Of a stretch of DNA of 41,706 bases, positions 20,380-29,957 are shown piece after piece. Each line of letters opens with the position of its first letter. Position 1 is the first letter of the stretch. Origin of the DNA: Hysterium pulicare CBS 123377 (Eukaryota > Ascomycota > Dothideomycetes > Hysteriales > Hysteriaceae); assembly GCA_000467715.1 (NCBI GenBank), contig AJFK01000251.1, forward strand, positions 1 through 41,706, read 5' to 3'. The notes beneath the pieces are model-generated. The model saw only the letters and a list, made by a program, of their open reading frames with translations, ran no database searches and was not told the DNA's origin. The position numbers and the translations under genes are program-made.

Positions 20380-20763
20380 GATGGATCTTTTCAAAATTCT
20401 ATGATCAAAGATTTGGAGGTGGGAATGAAGCTTTTCGCTCTAGTGTACTTGGTTGCCATGTCATAAACGTCAAATTCAACAACAACTTGAGTTCATCGTT
20501 GAGTCTTTATTGCGTGTGTCAAAAGAAATAGTTCTTGCATTCGTCGTTGCTGACCTTACGATCTCATTAGACATCCTGCTACCACTTTCTCTTTGCGGTG
20601 TTCTAACATCCCGAAGCATTGAGAGATTCTCTTTCCCTTCTCGAGAGCCGTTTGTCCGAAAGCTTCTAATCATATCATCAACGACAAACTTTCCAAATCG
20701 CCCGTACATCTCCCATTGAGTGGCCGACTCCAGGGCACTCAAATATTTACTATAGGCTTTGAT
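20380..20763. other. Convergent intergenic region, VOC / CMD-like
   Basis: 384 bases between convergent genes. No gene, repeat or RNA recognised. Confidence 0.5.
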
Positions 20764-21682
20764 CTAAAACTCAATATCGTCCACTTTTGTAATCTCCCCA
20801 GTCTTGCAGTTAAACTGGCGAGCGATAGCTAATCCCAAGTCCTGAGCAAAGCGCGCGTCATCCAAGGTTCCTCCATGCCGGACAATACCTTTGGTGTGCC
20901 AGAGTGCTTGAGCGGGAGAGTTGTAGCAGGTCAGAAGAACGGTGTAGCAAATCTGCGTCTCGAGGGGAGATAGGATGGCATCCTCGCTCACATAGTGCTC
21001 GTATATAAGGGCAAGGCAGAACTCTAGCCGAAAAGATTGAGTTAGGAAGAGAGGGGCAAATGATGAGCGACAGGAATTTCGAGAAAGGCGGCTTACGGTT
21101 GTCCGTATGATACTTCAGGACCCTAGCCCGCATTTCCTCTGCCCCCGCTGGTGTCCAAAGGGTATCGAAATATTTCCGACCTCGTTCAACCCGTTTCTCG
21201 GTCTCTTCTTTCGAGCCCGCCTTTTCTGTCCTATGGTGTTTGACCTGGTCAGTCTTGCCTGCGCAACACATCCCCCTTCGCAGAATCTGATTGAGATGGG
21301 TGGGTGGTGGATTACCTAGGTCCATAAGTATCAATCTCTTCGTCCGGTAAGGTCTGATACAAAGGCCCCAATGCCTGCGCCGATCGAGGCACACCATAAA
21401 GGATAATGCCTTTTAGCACCGCTTCTTTGATCCTTCGCTGTACGAGTTTACGTTCTTCCATCGCAAGTCCTTCGGTGGCAAGGCGGTACAGCTCGGGCAT
21501 ATGTTGGCCTGCTTGAGCTGCCGCAAGGCCAACAGCCTTTGTACATCAGCAGCGACTCATTCAATTCGTATGTCTTGCTGAGAAGAAACCTCACAGACCG
21601 TGGCAATGTACCATCGAGCCGTCAAAAAATTGTCTTCTTCTTGGCGCCGGCGGAACGGGGTTAAAAAATCGAATGTCCCCAT
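20764..21682 (-). CDS. Carboxymuconolactone-decarboxylase/AhpD-like protein, 4 exons
   Basis: Exons: 21590-21682, 21316-21536, 21097-21230, 20764-21023, giving 235 aa. The start MGTFDFLTPFRRRQ is the only in-frame Met leading into exon 1. The exon 2/3 join uses an acceptor at 21231 that keeps the helical pattern DTYGPR-TEKAGSKEET. The all-helical body, with RRIKEAVLKGIILYGVPRSA in the first half and ETQICYTVLL to ALWHTKGIVRHGG in the second, is typical of fungal CMD-domain proteins. No CxxC redox pair of AhpD is present, so a decarboxylase/lactonase-like or unknown role is more likely than peroxidase reduction. CMD proteins act after ring cleavage in the 3-oxoadipate pathway. It is divergent from the phenol hydroxylase, which suggests co-expression. 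Confidence 0.78.
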
Positions 21683-22148
21683 GTTGGCAATTGTCGGAAG
21701 CTACATAGGTAGCTAGGCGGAGCAGAGGGCGTATTTGCTAGCCATATACCATGCATGTGAGCTTGAGCTATCCATAGATAGTCATGTGGGGGAAGGGCCA
21801 GGAACGAAGAGGCTCGGCAAAATAAACGGCAAAATAAACGAGTGCTATCGAGATATCGACATCGGGAAAACCCCACGAGACTTTCACTCAACCCTTGCGC
21901 TTCGGCTCGGCGGGGTATCTTCGAACCTAGGCCTTCTATGAGATGGAACCACCTGCACCTGATCAGTGCTCACAAGAGTGGATCCTGTATGCTCTGTCTT
22001 CTCCAGAGGCTCTCAAAGGCGATATCACATTCACTTTAGTCTTGAGCCTGGCAGCATTTATATTCTCGGCCCAGCTTCCATGAAATCGCGCGGCAGATTA
22101 GATTAGGAGACAATTACAGGACAATTTTGTTGATCGGGATCGAACATC
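21683..22148. promoter_or_regulatory. Divergent promoter region, CMD-like / phenol hydroxylase
   Basis: 466 bp between divergent starts. The notable element is the tandem CGGCAAAATAAA pair (21815-21838). Nothing coding is supported. Confidence 0.45.
21815..21838. repeat. Tandem 12-bp repeat CGGCAAAATAAA x2 in a divergent promoter
   Basis: Two perfect head-to-tail 12-mers, each starting with CGG, are followed by another CG. They lie about 130 bp from the CMD-like start and 310 bp from the hydroxylase start. Direct CGG repeats are a binding layout used by some Zn2Cys6 proteins; binding here is a guess. Confidence 0.6.
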
Positions 22149-24076
22149 ATGGCAGATGTAATCAGTGTTCCTGTGGTAATAGTGGGAGGAGGGTGTGAGT
22201 AGCCCCTACCGTGCCATACCAAAATTACTTTCTAACGTACCTGCCCATGGTCAAAAGCCTGTGGCCTCAACCTCTCATCATTTTTATCCAATCTCGGTGT
22301 CAAACATGTCCTCTTTGAGCGTCATCCAGGGACGTCGATTCTACCAAAGGCACACGTGATCAATCAACGGACAATGGAGATATTCCGTCAACATGGCATT
22401 GCGGAGGCTATCATAAAGGAGGGCACACCACCTAGGCAGATGAGCCAAATCGTCTGGCAGACCTCGTTGGGCGGAGATGGTCCTTTAGACCGAAAGGTCT
22501 ATGGAACTCACGACACATGGGGATGCAAGTTCGGTACCGAGAGATACACAATATACCAGTAGGTTCACTCCTGTACATCGAAATGACGGCGGCTGAGCAG
22601 CTATATTTTACTAGACGTGACGCTCCTCATATGCCATCCAACCTGCCGTTACTTCGTTCAGAGCCCATATTCCGTGCTATTGCGGAAGAGAGAAATCCGG
22701 GCAAGATACTATTTGGGCATACCGTAACCGATTTCAAAGATGAAGGGGATCATGTAATCGTTCACGTGGAAACCAGAGACGGAAAGAAGAGCACCTATCG
22801 TGCGGAATACGTTGTTGGGGCTGATGGCGGGAAGACGATTGGTCCTAAAATTGGGGTCGAAATGGAAGGCCCCAAGCAGCTTAGGAATGTTATATCGACT
22901 CATTTCAAGGCAGACCTGTCGCGATACTGGGATGACCGCACTTGTATTGCACACTTTGCCAATGCCGAAGGTGGTGCGCTTTTCCGCAGCGGTTCGATGC
23001 TTCCATTAGGACCGACGTGGGGACGGCATTCAGAGGAGTGGCAGATGCATTTCAGCACCAGAGTCGGTGACGCTCCGCTGTCCGAGAAAGACGCCTTGCC
23101 GCGGATTCGCCAACTCCTAAAGCTACCAGACCTCGACCTAGAGCTAATCAGCATTACCAACTGGGTCCAAGAGAGAGTTCTAGCAACGCACTACCAGAAG
23201 GGCCGCGTTTTCATCGGCGGAGATGCCGCTCATCGTCACCCACCTACTACGGGACTCGGGTTGAACACTGCAGTACAAGATGCACATAATCTAGCCTGGA
23301 AGTTGGCTTACGTGTTGAAGGGAAAAGCCTCCCCTAGCCTCCTTGATACATATGAGCCGGAGCGGCGCCCTATTGGGAGGCGAAACTGTGACTGGGCTTT
23401 CTTCACTTGGAAGAACCACGCCGTTATAAATGCTGCTGTTGGCCTCCAAGAAGGGCAGGTAGAATCTAACAGGCTACATTTGACCAGATTGTTTGACGAA
23501 GAATCCGAGATCGGGCAAGCAACGCGCGCAACCCTCCAGCATACCATCAACGGCCAGGTAATTGAGTTTGGTTCCCATGACATGGATCTGGGCTTTTTCT
23601 ATCCCAAAGGCTCTTTCGTCCCAGATGCCACCGAACCCCCTCTCTCGGATCCAACCCGTCAAAAGTATACGCCCACAACTAGACCCGGTCATCGTTTGCC
23701 ACACGCCTGGCTTGAACGTGAGGGGAATGTCTACTCTACCCACGACCTCGTAGGCCCAGAAGGCGACTTTCTTCTCATCACAGACCGACATGGCACCGCG
23801 TGGATTGACATCGCGAAAAAGGCATCCAAAGCACGGGGCGTTTGCCTCCGAGTGGCACAGATAACAGAGCCCTACAAAGGCGTGGAACCAGGTGAGTACC
23901 TCGACCCTGATGCGCACTGGTCACAGGTGAAAGGGATTGGGAAAGGTGGTGCTATTCTTGTTCGGCCGGACAACATTGTCGGGTGGCGCTCCGCTGGACC
24001 TGGAGAGTCCGATGGGCCTTTCAATGCATTCGACGAAATTTTCGATTCTCATGCCACTCTCAATGGAGATATATGA
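22149..24076 (+). CDS. FAD-dependent aromatic hydroxylase (TfdB / phenol 2-monooxygenase type), 3 exons
   Basis: Exons: 22149-22194, 22258-22558, 22615-24076, giving 602 aa. Group A flavoprotein hydroxylase: the FAD-binding GGGSCG motif is created across intron 1. It is followed by FERHPGTSILPKAHVINQRT and the GGDGPLDRK stretch very like bacterial 2,4-dichlorophenol 6-monooxygenase. The DG motif region is VVGADGGKTIGP and the second FAD motif is FIGGDAAHRHPPTTGLGLN. A thioredoxin-like C-terminal domain follows (about residues 430-602). Expected: NADPH- and O2-dependent ortho-hydroxylation of a substituted phenol, cytosolic. A product with vicinal hydroxyls would suit the VOC protein 1.8 kb away. 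It is divergent from the CMD-like gene. Intron 2 ends at ACTAG just before RDAPHMPSNLP, the family-consistent junction. Confidence 0.92.
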
Positions 24077-24291
24077 GGAACAACTTATGGAGATATAAGT
24101 CAAACTCTAAGGGCCCTTGGCTTCTGAAGTGATGTTTTGTTCCGTGAGAACATCGTGTCCCATTCATGTAGATTCGCTTAGCAATTTGAATAAAGTCTTG
24201 CGTTCATATAAAACCCTCAATTACGTTGCGAAACGCCCATCACGCATGGGCTGCTATATTACAGCATCTACCACAAGGCCCATGAATTCTT

Positions 24292-26851
24292 TCAGTAGTA
24301 CATAGAGCCATGATAGCAGAATTGGTCGAGCAGAGACGAGACGTAGCTCATATCATCGTCCTCGATCAGTATAGGGCGACTCTGACTGCCCGTGTCTTCT
24401 CCAGGTCCACGCTGCTTCTCAACGAGATGAAGAAACAGCTTAGCGAGCCACCAATAGTCGAATGCATGTCTAATAAAGCCCACCTTCTTGAGCTGTCTGG
24501 CAAACGTAGAGCTCTTATAGTCGTTCCACAGTTTCTCCCATCGGCCAAGGGCGCGATCGAGAGGGCCCATGGCGAGGGAGCCGACGTAGTTGGTACGAGT
24601 AGTCCAGATAATAGCGTGCAGCGCTGAAAATACGTCAGCCTTACTCTCGCTGTTTGTTTCAGTAGACGAGCCGACCATTGATGATTATGAAGTAGTGTAG
24701 GACTCCGAGGCCCCTCTTCAAGAGGAGCTCAGTCTCTGTGCCTAACTCCTCATTCAAGAACAAATTAAGCGTCCTACTCAGCGATGAAAGGCGGAAAGGT
24801 GCCTCATCCCGCATACTCTTGTAGCAGTCGATGCTACTCGTAGCAATGAAGGTTGCTTCGCAACACGGCATGTCTGCCGTTAGCTCCATAGGAACGAGTC
24901 TGAGAGGGTAGTTGTAGAAGACACAAAACATGGTGTCTATCGCAAAGATGTAATACATAAGACTAGGACTAAGTCAGTGCGTGCGAATAGCCGGTGACGG
25001 ATGCTATCCGTAACTGGACCGCAGTTCGAGATTACGTACCGAAGGCGCTCCTCATCCCCCGCGAATTGGTGCCAGTCAAAGGCAGGAGAGAGTCCCTGAC
25101 CAAGTTCGGCATAGAAAGGATTATGGGCGGTTGTCAATTGTGATACGCGAGCACTCTAGATACACGCGTAACCGCGCTTCAGCTTCCATTGTACAGCCTG
25201 CGTGGCCCGCTCAATGAACGAAAGGTAGGTGGGACGTACCGCTACTACGGAACTAAAACGTTCGCTCCGGATCCTATGGCGAGCCAACTCGGTGCCCTCC
25301 CAATTCTGAAAGAACACGAGGGAAAGCGCGGCTTGGATAGCTTGCAAGTGGCCCTCACAATTCTGAAAGAGTTCTTTCCGACAATGGCCCCTGCTGAGGT
25401 TCTCGAAGATTGGACTGCGGAACACATACTCCTCTGCAAGGTCAAGGAAGCTCCGTGCCGTCTGAATTGCATCTTCAGATGAAGAATACAAAGCCCCGGC
25501 TAGATGAATTACTAGGAGGAGGGGGAGTGATGCTGTATTTAAGTCAAAGGTTGGCCTGTGCACGAGGGGTAAATGGGGCCAGAAGTGATGAAAATAAGTC
25601 TGTGTGAAGGTCCGTAGATTTGACACGGTGAAGAATCTGTCGATATCCTCCATCTTCACGTTCGGTGCATGCACAGGATGTGTCTTAGGAAGCGTGATAT
25701 AGACATCGGCCAGTTGCATGACTAATTCACTGACACGAGCCTGGACAGAATCCGGCATTGGATCGCCTCCGGACGATATTGATCTCCCGTCGGCCAAGTC
25801 GGATTGGCGGTGAATGTCATCGGAGGGGGATGAATTCTGCCCGATCGGCTCGTTGCTCATCTGTAAAGCTCCTGACACGGCGTGGGACGACATGGGGTCC
25901 GCGAACGACATTTGCCTGGAGACGTCAAGTGCGTTGGGGCCCATGTAAAATGTTGTATTTGACGCACTTCCCGAAAAGTTGAGCATCGGTCGGAGATGGT
26001 TTATATCTAGATCACTGGCTGCACCGGCCAGAGGTCAAACCAGACTCGTTGGCGCAATTCAGATTCACTCACCTCTTCGCTCCGGTCGAAACACGCTTGT
26101 CGGCAGGTTGGCTGGCGTAGGCCTTGACGGCTTCGGGAGGGCCTCTGGAGGGCTACTGGAGTAGGCGAATATGTCGGGAAGCGTCCTCGATTCGGAGCTT
26201 ACGAAGTCGATCAGAAAGGGCACAGGGACCTTTTCCAACGGGAAGCGCAGCGACTCCTCTTGTGAAAGGTTGGGGGGGTTCTCGGGCGACATTGCCCCAA
26301 CGGGCTCGGAGAAGGAAGAGTCGGGCGAGGCTGTGGCAACGGACGGCGCAGCTGCAGCGAGTTGTAGGCGATCTCTGGCGCGAGGGTTTGGCTCGTCTGT
26401 GCTGCGTATACGACTCCACGAGCAGGTGGTTCTGCTGCTTGTGCACGTCTGGCAGGGCTGGTCCAGGTCGCAGGCGAGCTTGAAAGTCGCGCAACGATCG
26501 CATGCTTGTCTGCGGCGACCTCGTTTCTGGGGCCCAGGGAGAGGACGATCGCCCCTCAGCTTGCAGCTCTTGTAGTGTCGGCGTAGAATGTCTCTGGGGG
26601 GCATCGACCCGTGTCAGAGGCGCCATGAAAGGAAAGGCCAGCTACGTACCCACGGTGGTATTGAGAGTTGCAGAAGTCGCAGACGTAGAGCTTCTGCCCT
26701 TCATCTATGCGGGTGGGTTCAATATAGACAGCACTTCAAGGAGGAGACGATGGTACTGACGCTTCAGCTGATGGCGGCGCAAGTGATCGAGGCGCACGTA
26801 CTTAGCCGAGCACAGGCGGCAGGCGAACTGAGGTGCGGATGCATCCGTCAT
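24292..26851 (-). CDS. Transcription factor with two C2H2 fingers, a Zn2Cys6 cluster and an MHR domain, 7 exons
   Basis: Exons: 26761-26851, 26650-26704, 26073-26593, 25240-26006, 25040-25155, 24676-24962, 24292-24623, giving 722 aa. Finger 1: CRLCSAKYVRLDHLRRHQLK then His (C-x2-C-x12-H-x3-H), with its last His made by splicing. Finger 2: CDFCNSQYHRGDILRRHYKSC, which splits here as CDFC and RRHYKSC (ends in Cys). A Zn2Cys6 cluster follows at about residues 78-104: CDRCATFKLACD, then CQTC and TTC. The fungal_trans domain has TYFHHFWPHLPLVHRPTF and, later, AIDTMFCVFYN and LHAIIWTTRTNYVGSLA. The start at MTDASAPQ is preferred; the frame is open to 26980. The exon 6/7 donor (GTCGGC) is weak but family-consistent. 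This is the best candidate for pathway-specific regulator of the window. Confidence 0.88.
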
Positions 26852-27292
26852 TGCGCTCGAGGATATGGGAGAAGAGGAAGTCAGAAAGACAGGAAGACAG
26901 CAAGACAGGAAGACAGCAAGAAGGGTGGTTTGGGGAGGAGAGGCAAGGGATGGCGCTGTGCTGGGAGTGACGGCACACACTTGGGGGTTGAGGCTGGGCT
27001 GAGCCGCGCGGGGTGCCTTGGCTGGCAGGTTCGCTGCAAAAAGTGCGGGGAGGCGGGCTATCCAAGGCTCTCGCGCCCCTACCTACTCCCATCGCAGGTA
27101 GCCGACATGGGGCACAGGGCGCCGAAGCACCGCTGTAGGTAGGTAGGCAGCATTGGCTTGCACGAGACGCGCAGCAATACATCCATCATGCATCTTCATC
27201 TTCACCTTCGCCATCACCAGCACGTGAAGAGCTGGCCATTGTCATCCCATTCTTGCTATGCTATCTTGGCTACGTACATTCCACCTCCGAGT
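26852..27292. other. Intergenic: regulator promoter and P450 3' region
   Basis: 441 bases, mostly GC-rich with purine-rich tracts (AGACAGGAAGACAGCAAGAC near 26884-26925 is locally repetitive). No gene recognised. Confidence 0.4.
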
Positions 27293-29083
27293 TCAATAAA
27301 CTTCCTTCATGGCTTCTTGGCCGACGCGCTCAATCAGCTTGACATGTGCCGGACTGCGCGGCTTGATCTTGACATGGAAAGGAGGGTGTTTCCATTCCTC
27401 CCAGTTGGTGTTGAAGGTGTCGATCGGATGGTCCTGTGCCTGATGATTAACACGCATACTGGCACCGCTCCAGGGAGAACATGATAGCTTACCGCGTCTT
27501 GTTCGAAGTCGAAGCAATACACCAGGCATGCAACCGCAAGCCATACGTTGCTCTGCGCCACGTTGTACCCCACGCAAACTCGTCGACCTGCGATAGTTCA
27601 GATGGGAATGTACAGTCTCAGCCCTCTTTCACACACGTACCTGTTCCGAAGGACCAGTGTCCTTTCATTGGGTTATTCAGATCTCCATTCAGAAACCGCT
27701 CTGGCGTGAACGCCTCCGCATTTTCGTAGTCATCCTCGTTGAGCGCAAGGGCATATGCGTTCCATGTGAACTGTGTACCGGCAGGGAACCGGTATCCCTC
27801 ATACTCATCGTCCTGGGTTAGCATGTGCGGTACACCAGTTTGGATGAATGGCCGCCACCGCAGAAGCTCCTTCACTGCCGCAGTAATATAGGGTAACCTC
27901 TCTCGATCCGCCAGTGAAGGCAACCGTTCAGCATTGGCTCCGCATACCTCGTCCAGGTACACTCTCGCCGTCTTCGTCCACTCCGGATACACCGCGGCTG
28001 CTGCAGCCATTTGTGTGATGGCGTTGCGAGAGGTGTCGCTCCCAGCTTCGAGGAGTGTACTGAAGACAAAAAGCTTCTCTTCCTCGCCGATCTGGAATTC
28101 CTTCTTCTCCGCAGCTTTCAAAACGTCGACCGCGAAACAAGGTCGCGCCGTGCCATTCTCCATCTTCACAAGGAGCCTGTCGAGTTCGGTTTTGTAGATG
28201 CTGCAACGCACAAGGTTAGCTGTCAGTTTTCCCTTACAAAAGACCGAGTAAGAAGAATACTACATGCCTTATGGCTTTTTTGAAATACGCCTCTCCGGCG
28301 GGTCTCCACCACTGCAGAGGTTTGGGAAGCCGTGCCAACCAGGGGAACGAATCGCACATGTTTTTCATGGGGTTGAACAGATACGCTCCCAACTCCTCCA
28401 CCACGGCGAAGATGAGCTTTAGCTGAGGGTCATCGATGTCTGCGCGGCGGCCGAAAACAACACTCGTGATGACGGAGTTTGCAAACCTCTGGTTTGCTCT
28501 ATTGAACTTTTCCGGGGCTATCAGATAGTCATGCACGAGCTGTTTGGCCTCCAGTTCCTGGTAGGGTACAAACTTCGTTTCTGCCTGCCGCCCGTTCAGG
28601 ATGGAATGCATAATCTTCCGCTGATTGCGCCACCTGTCCGAGTGCGGCATTAGCAGCATACGTGCATCTCCAGACATCAACACCTGACACATGGGACGAT
28701 AAGGACGCGACGCATAGATGGCGGCTCGCTTCTCCATGAGGTCCTCCACGACGCGTGCCGAATTGAGGAACACCAAAGCCCTCCCTCCGAGGTAACAGGT
28801 GTACCTACAAAAGATTCGAATCAGCTACTGTACGGTGTAGATTCCGCAGACGGGCTGCAACGACGAGACAGTCTTACATTTCCCCGTACTTTTGAGCCAT
28901 TCGGACTCCCCACATACCCGCTGCAGGAAATGGGACTTGCAACGAGTTTCCAAGTATGGGCAGGCCAGGCACCACGTTTGGTAACTTGTATTTTCTGTTG
29001 AATCGGTACCTCGAAATGGCATATTGCAGAATGAAGACGGCCAAAGTACCCCAGAGGAGCATTGAAAATGGAATGGCAGCCAT
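27293..29083 (-). CDS. Cytochrome P450 monooxygenase, 5 exons
   Basis: Exons: 28878-29083, about 28268-28804, 27641-28200, 27493-27587, 27293-27439, giving 514 aa. An N-terminal membrane anchor (residues about 3-22) precedes the proline-rich hinge LPNVVPGLPILGN. The I-helix oxygen motif is AGSDTS, the K-helix ExxR is KELLRWRP, the PERF motif is FTPERFLNG, and the haem loop FGTGRRVCVG (Cys ligand) is assembled across an intron. Fold and spacing resemble the microsomal group that includes O-methylsterigmatocystin oxidoreductase and phenylacetate hydroxylase; the true subfamily needs a search. The intron 2 donor is odd: either a GC-AG intron (28201-28267) or a 37-nt GT-AG intron keeps the frame. 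It would act in the ER, probably with the FMO and SDR next door. Confidence 0.9.
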
Positions 29084-29957
29084 ATTCGAATGGGACTCAA
29101 GTTTCGAGTTGGTCAGTGAGTGCAGAGGTCACTGGAGAAAAGGCCTCTCGGTACGAGTCACAGGTATGAAACACGCGCAAGATTTCAAACGAAAAGACAA
29201 GACTAATCTATAGTGAAAGACGAGCCCTTCAGAGCCGGGAGTGCAATCAGGCCACTGGATTGAGGGTGCTACCTTGCCGAATATCGGGGAAGACTACCAT
29301 TCCCAGCAGTAGCCTTAGACAGAGTGAATGGGGTCGCGGAGAAAGGCTGGGGGGTAGTTCCAAAGCCAACAAGGCCGTCATGTGGGAATTTCCCCCGCAG
29401 AGACGTAGACGTGGGGTGAGGCCATATCCCCACCTCCAGTTATTGCTAAGCTTAGCCGAGGTCAAGCTTCAGGGCTGCAAGGGGCGTTTCAACAGTCCTG
29501 CAGGTGACTCCCGACCACCGAACCCTGATGGAGGGGACGGCTGAGCTTACTCGAGCAGTCCAAGGTTGCTTGATTGTAGGTCACATGACCCCACTTTTCG
29601 GTCCAGGAACTCGCATGCAAAGCATCGTCGTACTACTTCGGCAGAGCACTTAGGATAGGGTCAAATGGGCAGAAAGACTGTATATCGAAGATTGTGTATT
29701 TGGGCGGAAAATTAGCATCTGGTTTGGCTGCGTGCTGTGTGACAACGAGAAGCTCACTCCGTAAGGTTACCACTTCAATCGCTATCTTGCCAATGGTATT
29801 CTTGATTACATGACACATATCCTAAACTAAATTATAGCCAGTGCTGCAATTCCTCACGCGGTTCGACTTCTAAACCTCGGATATCACCAAGTCAATGAAC
29901 ATATGAATGGCGGCCATAGCAGTGATACGACAAGGACATCCATCTACTATCATCCCA
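29084..29957. promoter_or_regulatory. Intergenic: P450 promoter and FMO 3' region
   Basis: 874 bases between two minus-strand genes, a mix of moderately GC-rich and AT-rich sequence. No open frame shows a domain. The P450 promoter should lie in the part next to 29084. Confidence 0.45.

Noticed and set aside
23474-23917. 147-aa minus-strand frame inside the phenol hydroxylase
   Set aside because: Antisense shadow of a well supported exon.
26171-27142. Long plus-strand frames at 26171-26575 and 26588-27142
   Set aside because: They lie opposite the GC-rich first exons and promoter of the zinc-finger regulator, are Arg/Gly-rich and resemble nothing.
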